Positions 45,378 through 56,731 of a stretch of 64,000 nucleotides of DNA are shown one piece after another. A model generated the notes under the pieces. The model was not told the origin of the DNA. It ran no database searches and saw only the letters and a list, made by a program, of their open reading frames with translations. How positions within the stretch are numbered: the first letter of the stretch is position 1; each line of letters starts with the position of its first letter. A program made the position numbers and the translations under genes. Source of the stretch: Pseudonocardia sp. ICBG1293 (GTDB lineage Bacteria > Actinomycetota > Actinomycetes > Mycobacteriales > Pseudonocardiaceae); the NCBI RefSeq assembly GCF_020131355.1, contig NZ_JAHLEL010000038.1, forward strand, positions 868,001-932,000, given 5' to 3'.

Positions 45378-47219
45378 TCAGGGGATGCGGCGGACCGCCC
45401 CGGTGTCGGCGCTGGTCGCCATGTGGGCGTAGGCGCGCAGCGCCCTGGACACGACGCGCTGCCGGTCGACGGGCTGCCACGGCCGCTCGGAGGACTCCAT
45501 CTTGGCGCGCCGGTCGGCGAGCTCCTCGGGGTCGACGAGCAGCTCCAGCGACCGGGCGCGGACGTCGAGCCGGATCCGGTCGCCGTTCTGCACCAGACCG
45601 ATCGTGCCGCCGGCGGCCGCCTCGGGGGAGATGTGCCCGACCGAGATGCCCGACGAGCCGCCCGAGAAGCGGCCGTCGGTGATCAGGGCGCAGACCTTGC
45701 CCAGCCCGGCGCCCTTGAGGAACGCGGTCGGGTGCAGCATCTCCTGCATGCCCGGCCCGCCCGAGGGGCCCTCGTAGCGGATGACCAGCACGTCGCCGGG
45801 CTTGATCTCCTTCTTGAGGATCGCCGAGACGGCGTCCTCCTGGCTCTCCAGCACCACGGCCGGACCCTCGAACTCCCAGATGTCCTCCGGGATGCCCGCG
45901 GTCTTGATGACGGCGCCGTCGACCGAGAGGTTGCCGCGCAGCACGGCGAGGCCGCCGTCGGCGGAGTAGGCGTGCTCGAGGTCGCGGATGCAGCCGCCCG
46001 CGGCGTCGGTGTCCAGGCTCGACCAGCGGTTCTCCGTCGAGAACGCCTGCGTGGTCCGGACCCCGCCCGGCGCGGCGTGGTACAGCTCGACGGCGGTCTC
46101 CGACGGCGCCGAGGAGCGGATGTCCCACTCGGTCAGCCACTGCTCCAGCGACGGCGAGTGCACCGTGTGCACCCCGGTGTTCAGCAGCCCGGCCCGCCAC
46201 AGCTCGCCCAGCAGGGCGGGGATGCCACCGGCCCGGTGGACGTCCTCCATGTGGTAGTCCGAGTTCGGGGCGACCTTGCTCAGGCACGGCACCCGCCGGG
46301 AGACCGCGTCGATCGCGGCGAGGTCGAAGTCGATCTCGCCCTCCTGGGCCGCGGCCAGGATGTGCAGCACCGTGTTCGTGGAGCCGCCCATCGCGACGTC
46401 GAGCGCCATCGCGTTCTCGAACGCCTCGCGGGTGGCGATGTTGCGGGGCAGCGCGGACGCGTCGTCGTCGCGGTACCAGCGGGTCGCCAGGTCCATCACG
46501 GTGCGCCCGGCGTTGAGGAAGAGCTCGCGGCGCGCGGCGTGGGTGGCGAGGGTGGAGCCGTTGCCCGGCAGCGAGAGCCCGAGCGCCTCGGTGAGGCAGT
46601 TCATCGAGTTGGCGGTGAACATCCCGGAGCAGGACCCGCAGGTCGGGCAGGCCGAGCGCTCGACCTCGGCCAGGCCGGCGTCGTCCACCTCGGACGACGC
46701 GGACGCCGAGATCGCGGTGATCAGGTCGGTGGGCGCCTGCGCGACGCCGCCGACGACGACCGCCTTGCCGGCCTCCATCGGCCCGCCGGAGACGAACACG
46801 GTCGGGATGTTGAGCCGCATCGCGGCGTTCAGCATCCCGGGCGTGATCTTGTCGCAGTTGGAGATGCAGACCAGGGCGTCGGCCGCGTGGCCGTTGACCA
46901 TGTACTCCACCGCGTCGGCGATGATCTCGCGGCTGGGCAGCGAGTAGAGCATCCCGCCGTGGCCCATCGCGATGCCGTCGTCGACGGCGATCGTGTTGAA
47001 CTCCTTGGCGACCCCGCCCGCCTCCTTGATCGCGCTCGCGACCAGGTCGCCCATGTCCTTGAGGTGCACGTGGCCGGGCACGAACTGGGTGTAGGAGTTG
47101 GCGATCGCGACGATCGGCTTGCCGAAGTCGTCGTCGCCCATGCCGGTCGCGCGCCAGAGCGAACGCGCTCCGGCGGCGTTGCGACCGTGGGTGGTGACGC
47201 GGGAACGCAGGGCGGGCAT
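45378..47219 (-). CDS. ilvD: Dihydroxy-acid dehydratase
   Basis: A 613-residue IlvD/Edd family enzyme that dehydrates 2,3-dihydroxy-isovalerate and -methylvalerate to the 2-oxo acids in valine and isoleucine synthesis. Iron-sulfur cysteines are in SNCDKITPG and [17 protein letters not shown]; Mg-site residues are near [35 protein letters not shown] at the N-terminus is typical. It is on the opposite strand from the ilvBNC operon about 1 kb away, so it has its own regulation. Confidence 0.96.
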   Translation of the reverse strand: MPALRSRVTTHGRNAAGARSLWRATGMGDDDFGKPIVAIANSYTQFVPGHVHLKDMGDLVASAIKEAGGVAKEFNTIAVDDGIAMGHGGMLYSLPSREIIADAVEYMVNGHAADALVCISNCDKITPGMLNAAMRLNIPTVFVSGGPMEAGKAVVVGGVAQAPTDLITAISASASSEVDDAGLAEVERSACPTCGSCSGMFTANSMNCLTEALGLSLPGNGSTLATHAARRELFLNAGRTVMDLATRWYRDDDASALPRNIATREAFENAMALDVAMGGSTNTVLHILAAAQEGEIDFDLAAIDAVSRRVPCLSKVAPNSDYHMEDVHRAGGIPALLGELWRAGLLNTGVHTVHSPSLEQWLTEWDIRSSAPSETAVELYHAAPGGVRTTQAFSTENRWSSLDTDAAGGCIRDLEHAYSADGGLAVLRGNLSVDGAVIKTAGIPEDIWEFEGPAVVLESQEDAVSAILKKEIKPGDVLVIRYEGPSGGPGMQEMLHPTAFLKGAGLGKVCALITDGRFSGGSSGISVGHISPEAAAGGTIGLVQNGDRIRLDVRARSLELLVDPEELADRRAKMESSERPWQPVDRQRVVSRALRAYAHMATSADTGAVRRIP

Positions 47220-47388
47220 CGGTCTTCTCCAGCCGGGTCTTCCGTGGTGGTTCCTGGGGTGACCCCGGTGGGCGCGGCGCGGAGCGTGGTCGCGGGCCGC
47301 CCGGGGCGCGGCGCGACGGCGGCGGGGCGGGTCGCGTCCCGCCGGCCGGCGGGCCGATCGCCCGCAACCGTACGCCTCGCGACGGCCG

Positions 47389-47943
47389 TCAGTGGTCCTC
47401 GGCCCGGTCGGTCACCTCGGTCAGGGCGGCCGGGTCGGCGATGCGGCCGCCGCTGGCCACCGAGAGTGCGGGCAGGTCGCGTGCGTGCACCGCGGGCAGG
47501 ACGAGGTCGTCGTCCTCGCCCAGCACCGCGCTGATCCGCGAGCGCGACCCGATCCGCAGGCCGCGCACGTCGTCCCAGTCCACGGTGCGGGAGGACAACG
47601 GGCCGCGCACGACCAGCGTCTCGGGGTCCACGGTGGTGCGGACCCGCAGGATCCAGGCGATCGCGGCCACCGGCACCACGAGCACGACCCAGAACCACGG
47701 CAGGCTGAACACCAGCGGTGTCGACCCTACGACCGCGACCAGGATCGCGAAGATGGTGAGCCGGCTGGGCTTGAACACCAACGCGCGCGAGCCCGCGCGG
47801 ACCTTGCGGCCCTCGTCACGGACCTGCGGCGTCCAGGCCAGCTCGCTGTCCACCTGCTGGGACGCCGGCGGGGCCGCGGGCGGGGCGGCGGAGGCGTCGT
47901 CGGCGGGCGCGGCCGGGGTGGCTCGGTCGTCGGTGCTGCTCAC
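47389..47943 (-). CDS. PH domain-containing membrane protein (CFP6-like)
   Basis: A 184-residue protein with an Ala/Pro-rich N-terminus, two hydrophobic helices (about residues 62-98) and a C-terminal bacterial PH-like domain ([27 protein letters not shown]). It matches the CFP6/Rv3004 type of low-molecular-weight antigen, which lies next to ilvB in M. tuberculosis just as here. Function is unknown. It is divergent from the ilvB leader, with the two starts separated by about 90 bp. Confidence 0.82.
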   Translation of the reverse strand: MSSTDDRATPAAPADDASAAPPAAPPASQQVDSELAWTPQVRDEGRKVRAGSRALVFKPSRLTIFAILVAVVGSTPLVFSLPWFWVVLVVPVAAIAWILRVRTTVDPETLVVRGPLSSRTVDWDDVRGLRIGSRSRISAVLGEDDDLVLPAVHARDLPALSVASGGRIADPAALTEVTDRAEDH

Positions 47944-47999
47944 GACCCCAGTGTGGCAAACACGGACGGTGTGACGACGGCCCGGACGGGTGGGGTCGT

Positions 48000-48030
48000 T
48001 TGACTCCGTCCGTGGGACGCGTGCTAGCGT
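48000..48030 (+). promoter_or_regulatory. ilvBNC promoter
   Basis: TTGACT at 48000-48005 and TAGCGT at 48025-48030, preceded by TGC in extended -10 style, form a promoter with a slightly long 19-nt spacer. Transcription should start about 48036-48038, which is the ATG of the leader peptide, so the leader would be translated from a leaderless RNA end. Confidence 0.55.
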
Positions 48031-48036
48031 CGATGC

Positions 48037-48084
48037 ATGTTCGCCGTTCGAATTCTCGTACTTCTTGGGCGCGTCGTCGCCTGA
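48037..48084 (+). CDS. ilvB leader peptide (attenuator)
   Basis: A 15-codon ORF encoding MFAVRILVLLGRVVA. Eight of 15 residues are Val, Leu or Ile, the end products of the pathway, with a V-x-I-L-V-L-L run. It ends within the first stem of the attenuator. This composition and position are the classical signs of an amino-acid-sensing leader; comparable ilvB leaders are known in Corynebacterium and Streptomyces. A competing ATG at 48033 in another frame is less likely because its product lacks branched-chain residues. Confidence 0.7.
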   Translation: MFAVRILVLLGRVVA

Positions 48085-48154
48085 GTTCGACCTTCTCGAA
48101 CGACGACGCGCTCACCCTCGCAGCGCCCGGAGCACCGGGCGGCGGGGGTTTTTT
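48069..48154 (+). promoter_or_regulatory. Transcription attenuator of ilvBNC
   Basis: Two RNA structures follow the leader codons. First, an 11-bp perfect stem (48069-48079 with 48101-48111) capped by an inner TTCGA/TCGAA stem overlaps the end of the leader ORF. Second, an intrinsic terminator: 7-bp stem CGCCCGG (48124-48130) and CCGGGCG (48135-48141), then GCGGGGG and six T (48149-48154). Ribosome stalling at the Val/Leu/Ile codons would disturb the first stem and could favour readthrough into ilvB. The exact antiterminator pairing is not resolved. Confidence 0.7.
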
Positions 48155-48212
48155 CATGTCCAGCCCCATGTCCGGCATCTGATCGACACGATCTCCAGCG
48201 AGGCAGACCCAG

Positions 48213-50156
48213 ATGACCACCGTCCCCGCCAGAACCGGCTCGTCCGGCCCGAAGCCGGGCCCGCCGCCCGGCCGGTCCGCGGCCTCCGGCACGTCCCGCA
48301 GCGCGGCCCCGGCACCCGGTGAGACCACCGTGCCCGGCCCGCGCATCGTGGACGAGCCCATGACCGGCGCCCAGTCCCTGGTGCGGTCGCTCGAGGAGAT
48401 CGGCTGCGAGGTCGTCTTCGGGCTGCCCGGCGGGACGATCCTGCCCGCCTACGACCCGCTCCTGGACTCGACGAGGGTGCGCCACATCCTCGTCCGGCAC
48501 GAGCAGGGCGCGGGACACGCCGCCACCGGGTACGCGCAGGCCACCGGCAAGGTCGGGGTCTGCATGGCGACGTCCGGTCCGGGGGCCACGAACCTGGTCA
48601 CCCCGATCGCCGACGCCCACATGGACTCGGTGCCGCTGGTGGCCATCACGGGTCAGCAGACCCGGCCATTGATCGGCACCGACGCCTTCCAGGAGGCCGA
48701 CATCACCGGCATCACCATGCCGGTGACCAAGCACAACATGCTGGTGACCGACGCGACGGAGATCCCGCGCGCGATCGCCGAGGCCTTCCACCTGGCGTCC
48801 ACCGGCCGGCCCGGCCCGGTCCTGGTGGACATCCCGAAGGACGTGCTGCAGGAGCAGACCACGTTCTCCTGGCCCCCGGAGCTGAAGCTGCCCGGCTACC
48901 GGCCGACGACCCGGCTGCACGGCAAGCAGATCCGCGAGGCCGCCCGGCTGATCCGCGAGTCGGCCAAGCCGGTGCTCTACGTCGGCGGCGGCGTCCTGAA
49001 GGCCGAGGCCGCCGACGAGCTCAGGGAGCTCGCCGAGCTGACCGGGGCACCCGTCGTCACCACTCTGATGGCGCGCGGTGTGTTCCCCGACAGCCACGAG
49101 CTGCACCTGGGCATGCCGGGGATGCACGGCACCGTCGCGGCGGTCGCGGCGATGCAGCGCTCCGACCTGCTCGTCGCGCTCGGCTCCCGGTTCGACGACC
49201 GGGTCACCGGGAAGCTGGAGAGCTTCGCCCCCGGGGCGAAGATCATCCACGCCGACATCGACCCGGCCGAGATCTCCAAGAACCGCCGGGCGGACGTGCC
49301 GATCGTCGGGGACTGCAAGGAGGTTCTCGCCGACCTGGTCGAGGCCGTCCGCGCGGACCGCGCCGAGCACGGCGAGCCCGACCTGTCCGGCTGGTGGAAG
49401 CAGGTCGGCGGGCTGCGCGACCGCTACCCGCTCGGCTACGACGAGCCGACCGACGGCGCGCTGAGCCCGCAGTACGTGATCGAGCGGATCGGGGCCATCG
49501 CCGGGCCCGACGCGATCTACGCCGCGGGCGTCGGCCAGCACCAGATGTGGGCCGCGCAGTTCGTCAGGTACGAGAAGCCGCGGACCTGGCTGAACTCCGG
49601 CGGGCTCGGGACCATGGGCTACGCGGTCCCGGCCGCGATGGGCGCCAAGGTCGGCGAGCCGGACACCGTCGTCTGGTGCATCGACGGCGACGGCTGCTTC
49701 CAGATGACCAACCAGGAGCTCGCCACCTGCGCGATCGAGGGCATCCCGATCAAGGTCGCCGTCATCAACAACGGCAACCTGGGCATGGTCCGCCAGTGGC
49801 AGAACCTGTTCTACGGCGAGCGGTACTCCAACACCGACCTCAACACCCACAAGCTGCGCATCCCGGACTTCCCGATGCTCGCGCAGGCGATGGGCTGCGA
49901 GGGTCTGCGGGTCGAGTCCAAGTCCGACGTCGACCGGGTCATCCACCAGGCGATGGAGATCAACGACCGGCCGGTCGTCGTGGAGTTCGTCGTCGGTGCC
50001 GACGCCCAGGTGTGGCCGATGGTCGCCGCGGGGATGAGCAACGACGAGATCAACGTCCGGCGCGACATCCGGCCGGAGTTCGAGCACGACGAGCTGGCGG
50101 CCTCGGTCGACGCGGTCGCCGACGTCACCGAGCAGGCCCTGGAGGGCGAGAAGTGA
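48213..50156 (+). CDS. ilvB: Acetolactate synthase large subunit
   Basis: A 647-residue thiamine diphosphate enzyme catalysing the first common step of branched-chain amino acid synthesis. The catalytic Glu region is [14 protein letters not shown], and the ThDP/Mg motif is [20 protein letters not shown] with [16 protein letters not shown]-site and dimer blocks are intact. The first ~48 residues are a Ser/Pro/Ala-rich extension before [13 protein letters not shown]; an alternative ATG at 48361 would remove it, but extended N-termini occur in actinobacterial IlvB. It is controlled by the upstream attenuator and overlaps ilvN by 4 bp. Confidence 0.96.
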   Translation: MTTVPARTGSSGPKPGPPPGRSAASGTSRSAAPAPGETTVPGPRIVDEPMTGAQSLVRSLEEIGCEVVFGLPGGTILPAYDPLLDSTRVRHILVRHEQGAGHAATGYAQATGKVGVCMATSGPGATNLVTPIADAHMDSVPLVAITGQQTRPLIGTDAFQEADITGITMPVTKHNMLVTDATEIPRAIAEAFHLASTGRPGPVLVDIPKDVLQEQTTFSWPPELKLPGYRPTTRLHGKQIREAARLIRESAKPVLYVGGGVLKAEAADELRELAELTGAPVVTTLMARGVFPDSHELHLGMPGMHGTVAAVAAMQRSDLLVALGSRFDDRVTGKLESFAPGAKIIHADIDPAEISKNRRADVPIVGDCKEVLADLVEAVRADRAEHGEPDLSGWWKQVGGLRDRYPLGYDEPTDGALSPQYVIERIGAIAGPDAIYAAGVGQHQMWAAQFVRYEKPRTWLNSGGLGTMGYAVPAAMGAKVGEPDTVVWCIDGDGCFQMTNQELATCAIEGIPIKVAVINNGNLGMVRQWQNLFYGERYSNTDLNTHKLRIPDFPMLAQAMGCEGLRVESKSDVDRVIHQAMEINDRPVVVEFVVGADAQVWPMVAAGMSNDEINVRRDIRPEFEHDELAASVDAVADVTEQALEGEK

Positions 50157-50662
50157 GCGAGCTCCACACCCTCTCGGTCCTGGTCGAGGACAAGCCGGGT
50201 GTCCTGGCCCGGGTCTCCGGGCTGTTCTCCCGGCGCGGGTTCAACATCAACTCCCTCGCCGTGGGGCCGACCGAGCACCCCGACGTGTCCCGGATGACGA
50301 TCGTCGTCGAGGTGGACGAGCTCCCGATGGAGCAGGTCACCAAGCAGCTCAACAAGCTGGTGCACGTCATCAAGATCGTCGAGCTGGAGCCCGACGCGTC
50401 GGTGCAGCGTGAGCTGCTGCTGGTGAAGGTGCGGGCCGACGCCACCGTGCGCAGCCAGGTCGTCGAGACCGTCCAGCTGTTCCGCGCCAAGGTGGTCGAC
50501 GTCTCCCCGGAGGCGCTGACCGTCGAGGCCACCGGGTCGTCCGACAAGCTCACCGCGCTCCTGCGCATGCTGGAGCCCTACGGGATCCGCGAGATGGTGA
50601 AGTCCGGGATGGTAGCCGTCGGTCGCGGCCCCCGGTCCATCACCGCCGCGGCCGTCCGTTAG
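50153..50662 (+). CDS. ilvN: Acetolactate synthase small (regulatory) subunit
   Basis: A 169-residue regulatory subunit with two ACT-type domains. [31 protein letters not shown] is the conserved valine-binding N-terminal domain, and the C-terminal ACT-like domain follows from about residue 80. It binds valine and confers feedback inhibition on IlvB. GTG 50153 overlaps the ilvB stop, giving stoichiometric coupling. It is 52 bp before ilvC. Confidence 0.96.
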   Translation: MSELHTLSVLVEDKPGVLARVSGLFSRRGFNINSLAVGPTEHPDVSRMTIVVEVDELPMEQVTKQLNKLVHVIKIVELEPDASVQRELLLVKVRADATVRSQVVETVQLFRAKVVDVSPEALTVEATGSSDKLTALLRMLEPYGIREMVKSGMVAVGRGPRSITAAAVR

Positions 50663-50675
50663 ACAGACCGCGTAG

Positions 50676-51719
<1,044 letters not shown>

Positions 51720-51817
51720 TCCACTGCCGGACGCGTCCGGCAGGATGAATCGCGCGGGCCCCAGACGGCCCGCGAATGCCCGGGCCCGGACGCACCCCTC
51801 CGGACCGGGCGACGTGG

Positions 51818-51849
51818 AACCCCCGTACCGGCGACACCGGGCGGGGGTT
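51818..51849 (+). terminator. Terminator after ilvC
   Basis: AACCCCCG (51818-51825) pairs with CGGGGGTT (51842-51849), with an inner CCGG/CCGG stem. It ends in GGGGGTTT, typical of an intrinsic terminator. An 18-bp perfect palindrome TGCCGGACGCGTCCGGCA at 51725-51742, just after the ilvC stop, may also contribute. Confidence 0.6.
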
Positions 51850-51963
51850 TCGCGCGTCCGGGTGCCGTGCGACGACCCGTCCGCCCGATCCGGTCCACGA
51901 CGGCCCCCGCGGTCCTAGGATGGTCGACGTTCGCGCACCGACCTCGGGGAGCACTCGCACACC

Positions 51964-53574
51964 GTGAGCACCGCAGCCACCGACCACCGTCCCGTCGTCC
52001 TGCTCGCGGAGACGCTCGCGCCCTCCGCCGTCGAGCTGCTCGGCGACGGCGTCGAGATCCGTCACGTCGACGGCACCGACCGCCCCGCGCTGCTGGCGGC
52101 GCTCGCCGACGCCGACGCGCTGCTGGTCCGGTCCGCCACCCTGGTCGACGCCGAGGCGCTCGCCGCGGCGGGCCGGCTCACGGTCGTCGCGCGCGCCGGG
52201 GTCGGCCTGGACAACGTCGACGTCGCCGCGGCCACCGCGCGCGGGGTGATGGTCGTGAACGCGCCCACCTCGAACATCGTCTCCGCCGCCGAGCACGCCG
52301 TCGCGCTGCTGCTCGCGACGGCACGTCACATCCCGGCCGCGGACGCGGCGCTGCGCGCCGGGGCGTGGAAGCGCTCGGCCTACGGCGGCGTGGAGCTGAA
52401 CGGCAAGACCGCAGGCATCGTCGGACTCGGGAAGATCGGGCAGCTGGTCGCGCAGCGCCTCGCCGCCTTCGGCATGACGCTGGTCGCCTACGACCCCTAC
52501 ATCGCGCCGTCGCGCGCGGCGCAGCTCGGCATCGAGCTGCTGGGCCTCGACGACCTGCTCCGCACCGCGGACATGATCACCGTGCACCTGCCGAGGACCC
52601 CGGAGACCCTGGGGCTCATCGGCAAGGACCAGCTGGCGCTGACCAGGCCGGGGGTGCTCGTCGTCAACGCCGCCCGTGGCGGCCTGGTCGACGAGGACGC
52701 CCTCGCCGAGGCCGTCCGCTCCGGGCACGTCGGGGGCGCCGGCATCGACGTCTACGTCACCGAGCCGACCACCTCCAGCCCGCTGTTCGAGCTGGAGAAC
52801 GTCGTCGTCACCCCGCACCTGGGCGCCTCCACCGTGGAGGCGCAGGACCGCGCCGGGACCGACGTGGCCCGCTCGGTGCAGCTGGCCCTGGCCGGGGAGT
52901 TCGTGCCGGACGCGGTCAACGTGCAGATCCACGGCGCGGTCGGGGAGGAGGTCCGCCCCTGGCTGCCGCTGGTGCAGAAGCTCGGCACCACGTTGCACGC
53001 CGTCGCCGGGCGCACCCCGACCTCGGTCACCGTCGACGTGGCGGGCGAGCTCGCCACCGAGGACGTCCAGGTCCTGGGCCTGGCCGCGCTGCGCGGGGTG
53101 TTCACCCACGTCGTCGAGGACCAGGTGACGTTCGTGAACGTGCCCCAGCTCGCCGAGGAGCGCGGGGTCGGCGTCGAGATCACGACCTCCCCGGAGAGCG
53201 CCAACCACCGCAGCGTCGTCCAGCTGCGCGGCGCCATGCCCGACGGCGACAAGATCACCGTGTCCGGCACCCTCACCGGCCGTGCCGAGGTGGAGAAGCT
53301 CGTCGAGATCAACGGCAGGCACTTCGACCTGCGCGCGGAGGGCGACGTCGTACTGCTGGAGTACGCCGACCGTCCCGGCGTGATGGGCCGGGTCGGGTCG
53401 CTGCTGGGGGAGGCCGCGATCAACATCGAGGCCGCCCAGATCTCGCAGACCACCGACGGGACCGACGCGATCATGCTGCTGCGGGTGGACCGCCGGATCG
53501 ACCCGGCGGTGCTGGAGCCGATCGGCGCCTCGGTCGGCGCCCGCACGATCCGGCTCATCTCCTTCGACGACTGA
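51964..53574 (+). CDS. serA: D-3-phosphoglycerate dehydrogenase
   Basis: A 536-residue long-form PGDH, the first enzyme of phosphorylated serine synthesis. NAD-binding [16 protein letters not shown] (about residues 147-162); catalytic Arg in [15 protein letters not shown], Glu in [12 protein letters not shown], and His in [12 protein letters not shown]. An intervening (ASB) domain and a C-terminal ACT domain ([20 protein letters not shown]) follow, as in the mycobacterial enzyme, which is serine-inhibited. Note that at the usual PVVD-E-P site it reads [11 protein letters not shown] start after GGGGAG; the terminator after ilvC separates it from that operon. Confidence 0.95.
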   Translation: MSTAATDHRPVVLLAETLAPSAVELLGDGVEIRHVDGTDRPALLAALADADALLVRSATLVDAEALAAAGRLTVVARAGVGLDNVDVAAATARGVMVVNAPTSNIVSAAEHAVALLLATARHIPAADAALRAGAWKRSAYGGVELNGKTAGIVGLGKIGQLVAQRLAAFGMTLVAYDPYIAPSRAAQLGIELLGLDDLLRTADMITVHLPRTPETLGLIGKDQLALTRPGVLVVNAARGGLVDEDALAEAVRSGHVGGAGIDVYVTEPTTSSPLFELENVVVTPHLGASTVEAQDRAGTDVARSVQLALAGEFVPDAVNVQIHGAVGEEVRPWLPLVQKLGTTLHAVAGRTPTSVTVDVAGELATEDVQVLGLAALRGVFTHVVEDQVTFVNVPQLAEERGVGVEITTSPESANHRSVVQLRGAMPDGDKITVSGTLTGRAEVEKLVEINGRHFDLRAEGDVVLLEYADRPGVMGRVGSLLGEAAINIEAAQISQTTDGTDAIMLLRVDRRIDPAVLEPIGASVGARTIRLISFDD

Positions 53575-53669
53575 GCGACCGCCGGGGCCGTCCCGCACCC
53601 CGGGAAACGGCTGCGCGCAACGGGGTGGTCGTGGGATCCTGGCGGCTCGGTACGAGCGGAGGGCACCCG

Positions 53670-53930
53670 GTGAGCTGGCTGCGGGCACTGGTGATGGCGG
53701 GCACGGCGGTCGGCGTCGCGTGCCTGGTGCTGCTCGGCGTCGGTTTCGTCACCGGGCTGTCGCTGACCGTGCCCTACGTCGTGTCGGTGATGGCGATCGT
53801 GACCGGACCGCCGTCGGCGACGATGACGGTCGGCCCCGGCATGCTCGTGGTCCTCGCCGCGCTCGTCGCGCTGATCGAGGCCCCCGGCCGGGTGCGCGCC
53901 CGCCGGGCGCTGCTGCGTCCGGGGCACTGA
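53670..53930 (+). CDS. Small hypothetical membrane protein
   Basis: An 86-residue protein with two hydrophobic helices (about residues 4-30 and 54-72), separated by a segment containing GPPSATMTVGPG, and a basic C-terminal tail rich in Arg. GTG 53670 has GCGGAGGG about 5-12 nt upstream. It lies 95 bp after serA and converges with the flavin oxidoreductase gene. I do not recognise the family. Confidence 0.6.
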   Translation: MSWLRALVMAGTAVGVACLVLLGVGFVTGLSLTVPYVVSVMAIVTGPPSATMTVGPGMLVVLAALVALIEAPGRVRARRALLRPGH

Positions 53931-53951
53931 ACCCGGCCGGCGGGCCGGGGC

Positions 53952-54962
53952 TCAGCCGCGCGGGCTCCAGCCCAGCGCCGGGCCCAGCGCGCCCGCGATG
54001 TCGGTGACGATCTGGACGTAGTCGTCGTGCGGGAAGCCGAACGGCAGCGCGAACACCGCCTCGTCGACCTCGCGGAACCCGGCGTCGTCCCACAGCCGTT
54101 CGGCGATCTCGGCGGCGGTGCCGACCAGGTCGGGGGCGAAGAGCAGCCCGGCCGGGCCCTGCGGGACGCCGACCCGGGCGTCGCGCTCGCGGGCGTAGGC
54201 GGCGTAGCGCTCGCGCTGGGCGGGCGTGGCGGAGTCGGTCGGGACGACGACGAGCCCCTGCGACACCCGTCCCGTCGGGTGTGCCTCCCGGTAGGCCCGG
54301 ATCTGACGGGACTGGACCGCGGCGAAGTCGGTCTCGCCGCCGCTGCGCACCACGCTGCTGGTCAGCAGGTTGAGCCCCTGCTCCGCGGCCCAGACGGCCG
54401 AGGAGTCGCTGCCCGCGCCGTACCACATGCGCCCGGCCAGACCGGGGGAGTGCGGCTGCACCCGCTCGGAGAACGACTCGATCCCGACCGTCCCGGAGAA
54501 GGTGCTCGCCCGCTCACCGCGCACCAGCCGCAGCAGCCGCGACACCCGCTCGCGGCCGAAGTCCTCGACGTCGGCGGTGTCCGGGTAGAGCGCGTCCCGC
54601 ACGTGCTCCCACTGCATCGGCGGCCCGACCGAGATCCCCGGGTTCAACCGGCCGCCGGAGAGCACGTCGACCGTCGCCAGGTCCTCGGCGAGGCGCAGCG
54701 GGTTCTCCCAGCCCAGGGGGATCACGGCCGTACCGAGCTCGATCCGGGAGGTCCGCTGGGGCGCCGCGGCGAGCACCGCGACCGGTGAGGAGATGCCGAA
54801 CTGCAGATGGCGGTGCCGGACGAAGGCCGAGTCGAAGCCGAGCCGTTCGCCGAGGACGATCATCTCCAGCGTGGTCTCGTGTCCGGGGCGGGGGTCGTCG
54901 CCGTCGAACGAGCCGATGGTGAGGAAGCCGAGGCTGCGCAGCGGGCGGTCGGGCGTGGGCAC
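53952..54962 (-). CDS. LLM class flavin-dependent oxidoreductase
   Basis: A 336-residue luciferase-like monooxygenase with a TIM-barrel fold. Recognisable parts are GFLTIGSFDGDDPRPG at the start, VLGERLGFDSAFVRHRHL, LSGGRLNPGISVGPP, the usual luciferase-family substrate loop, and VGTAAEIAERLWDDAG near the C-terminus. It probably uses FMNH2 or F420 supplied by another enzyme. There is no partner reductase nearby. It is divergent from leuB. The substrate is unknown. Confidence 0.88.
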   Translation of the reverse strand: MPTPDRPLRSLGFLTIGSFDGDDPRPGHETTLEMIVLGERLGFDSAFVRHRHLQFGISSPVAVLAAAPQRTSRIELGTAVIPLGWENPLRLAEDLATVDVLSGGRLNPGISVGPPMQWEHVRDALYPDTADVEDFGRERVSRLLRLVRGERASTFSGTVGIESFSERVQPHSPGLAGRMWYGAGSDSSAVWAAEQGLNLLTSSVVRSGGETDFAAVQSRQIRAYREAHPTGRVSQGLVVVPTDSATPAQRERYAAYARERDARVGVPQGPAGLLFAPDLVGTAAEIAERLWDDAGFREVDEAVFALPFGFPHDDYVQIVTDIAGALGPALGWSPRG

Positions 54963-55149
54963 GTCGGGGGCAACGACGCCGCAGGCGTGCTTCTTCCCCC
55001 CGCGTCATCCGGACGGGTGACGACGACCGCGGCCGTCCCACCCCTCGGGACGCGCCGACGTCCCCGGAACGGCCGCGTGTCGCGGGTACTCCGACCGCGT
55101 GCGGCGCACGTGTCACCCGGACGGGACCACCCCACCGGGTGGCCGAACG

Positions 55150-55177
55150 ATGACCCTGCGTCGGCAGGCGGTAGCGT
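55150..55177 (+). promoter_or_regulatory. Candidate leuB promoter
   Basis: ATGACC (55150-55155), a 16-nt spacer and TAGCGT (55172-55177) lie about 30 nt before the leuB ATG. The -10 box is identical to that proposed for ilvB. The remaining 190 bp toward the divergent oxidoreductase show no gene. Confidence 0.45.
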
Positions 55178-55208
55178 GCGGCCAGCATCACGATGAGAGG
55201 ACGAGGTC

Positions 55209-56249
55209 ATGCGCCTTGCGGTCATCCCCGGTGACGGCATCGGCCCGGAAGTGATCAACGAGGCACTCAAGGTCCTGGGCGAGGTCGCCCGCGACGTCGA
55301 GACGACCGAGTACGACCTCGGCGCCGCCCGCTGGCACTCGACGGGCGAGCTGCTCCCGGAGACGGTGCTGACCGAGATCAAGCAGCACGACGCGATCCTG
55401 CTGGGTGCCGTCGGCGACCCGTCGGTGCCCAGCGGCATCCTCGAGCGCGGCCTGCTCCTGCGTCTGCGCTTCGAGCTCGACCACCACGTGAACCTGCGCC
55501 CCGCGCGGCTCTACCCGGGAGTGCGTGGCCCGTTGGCCGGCAACCCGGAGATCGACCTGGTGGTCGTGCGCGAGGGGACCGAGGGTCCTTACGTCGGCAC
55601 CGGCGGCCTGCTCCGCAAGGACACCCCGCACGAGATCGCGACCGAGGTCAGCCAGAACACCGCGTTCGGCATCGACCGCCTGGTGCGCGACGCGTTCGCG
55701 CGTGCCCAGCGCCGCCCGCGGAAGCACCTGACGCTGGTGCACAAGACCAACGTCCTCACCTTCGCCGGGGCGCTGTGGTCGCGGATCGTGGAGGAGGTGT
55801 CGCTGGAGTACCCCGAGGTGTCGGTGGCCTACCAGCACGTCGACTCGACCACGATCCACCTGGTCACCGACCCGGGCCGGTACGACGTCATCGTCACCGA
55901 CAACCTGTTCGGCGACATCCTGACCGACCTGGCCGCCGCGGTCACCGGTGGCATCGGCCTCGCCGCCAGCGGCAACATCGACGCCAGCCGCGCCAACCCG
56001 TCGATGTTCGAGCCGGTGCACGGCTCGGCCCCGGACATCGCGGGCCAGGGCATCGCCGACCCGACGGCCGCGGTGCTGTCGGTCGCGCTGCTGCTCGACC
56101 ACATGGGCGACCGCGACTCGGCCCGCCGCATCGAGGCGGCGGTGGCGTTCGACCTGGCGACCCGCGACCACGCGGCCACCGGCAACACCTCGTCGATCGG
56201 GGACCGGCTCGCCGCGCTGGTGTCGAGCCGCGAGGTCGCCACCAACTGA
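55209..56249 (+). CDS. leuB: 3-isopropylmalate dehydrogenase
   Basis: A 346-residue isopropylmalate dehydrogenase of leucine synthesis (NAD- and Mg-dependent oxidative decarboxylation). It begins [15 protein letters not shown] and keeps the substrate-binding Arg residues in [20 protein letters not shown]. Other conserved parts are the [12 protein letters not shown] loop, [15 protein letters not shown] with metal-binding Asp residues, and [17 protein letters not shown] for NAD. Its ribosome site is GAGAGGACGAGG. It is monocistronic, with a hairpin after the stop. It belongs to the same pathway as ilvBNC but is apparently transcribed separately. Confidence 0.96.
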   Translation: MRLAVIPGDGIGPEVINEALKVLGEVARDVETTEYDLGAARWHSTGELLPETVLTEIKQHDAILLGAVGDPSVPSGILERGLLLRLRFELDHHVNLRPARLYPGVRGPLAGNPEIDLVVVREGTEGPYVGTGGLLRKDTPHEIATEVSQNTAFGIDRLVRDAFARAQRRPRKHLTLVHKTNVLTFAGALWSRIVEEVSLEYPEVSVAYQHVDSTTIHLVTDPGRYDVIVTDNLFGDILTDLAAAVTGGIGLAASGNIDASRANPSMFEPVHGSAPDIAGQGIADPTAAVLSVALLLDHMGDRDSARRIEAAVAFDLATRDHAATGNTSSIGDRLAALVSSREVATN

Positions 56250-56257
56250 CGCGGTAC

Positions 56258-56286
56258 GGGTGGCCGCCGGTCCCCGGCGGCCACCC
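56258..56286. terminator. leuB/EthD convergent terminator
   Basis: A perfect 11-bp stem (56258-56268 with 56276-56286, 7-nt loop) fills the 43-bp gap between convergent leuB and the EthD-like gene. Confidence 0.6.
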
Positions 56287-56292
56287 ACCGGC

Positions 56293-56601
56293 TCAGACCT
56301 GGTTCGACGGCCCGGTCAGCAGCGTGACACCCGCGCCGGCGAAGTTCTCGAGGTCGGCGACGGCGGCCTGGCCCTCGGCCCCGCCCATCCCGGCCTGGAA
56401 CGCCGCCGCGTCCGGGAACTCCAGCACGGCCACGAGATGGTACGGCGGCGTCGCGCCGTCCGGCCCGGTCGCCGGGCGGGACACGGTGAACCGGGCCACT
56501 CCGGGGATCTTCTTCGCCAGCGGGGCGTGCACCCCGTCGTAGTGCCTGTCGAACGCGGCGACGTCCTCGGGGTGGTTGTACAGGGCGGTCAGCTGGAACA
56601 C
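56293..56601 (-). CDS. EthD family protein
   Basis: A 102-residue dimeric alpha-beta barrel protein of the EthD type: VFQLTALYNHPEDVAAFDRHYDGVHAPLAKKIPG is the hallmark N-terminal half, with the Y-N-H-P-E-D, H-Y and H-A-P-L positions. The chosen start is GTG 56601, which has AGGAGGGG 5 nt upstream; a longer frame to 56652 lacks a ribosome site. EthD proteins are small stand-alone domains linked to ether degradation and other unassigned oxidative steps. It lies alone between leuB and gltX. Confidence 0.82.
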   Translation of the reverse strand: MFQLTALYNHPEDVAAFDRHYDGVHAPLAKKIPGVARFTVSRPATGPDGATPPYHLVAVLEFPDAAAFQAGMGGAEGQAAVADLENFAGAGVTLLTGPSNQV

Positions 56602-56731
56602 GGGGTCCCCTCCTGGTGCATCGTCGTGCGGCGCCTCGCTGCGCCGCGGCACCTTCCACCCTGGCCCATCCGGTCGTGCCGTGCACTACCCGTCGGGGCG
56701 GATCGGTGCGGCTGGCTAGGCTGGCCCCACC

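Noticed and set aside
48033-48182. A second ORF starting at ATG 48033 in the ilvB leader
   Set aside because: It is in another frame, poor in branched-chain residues, and runs through the terminator; the 48037 frame matches an attenuation peptide.
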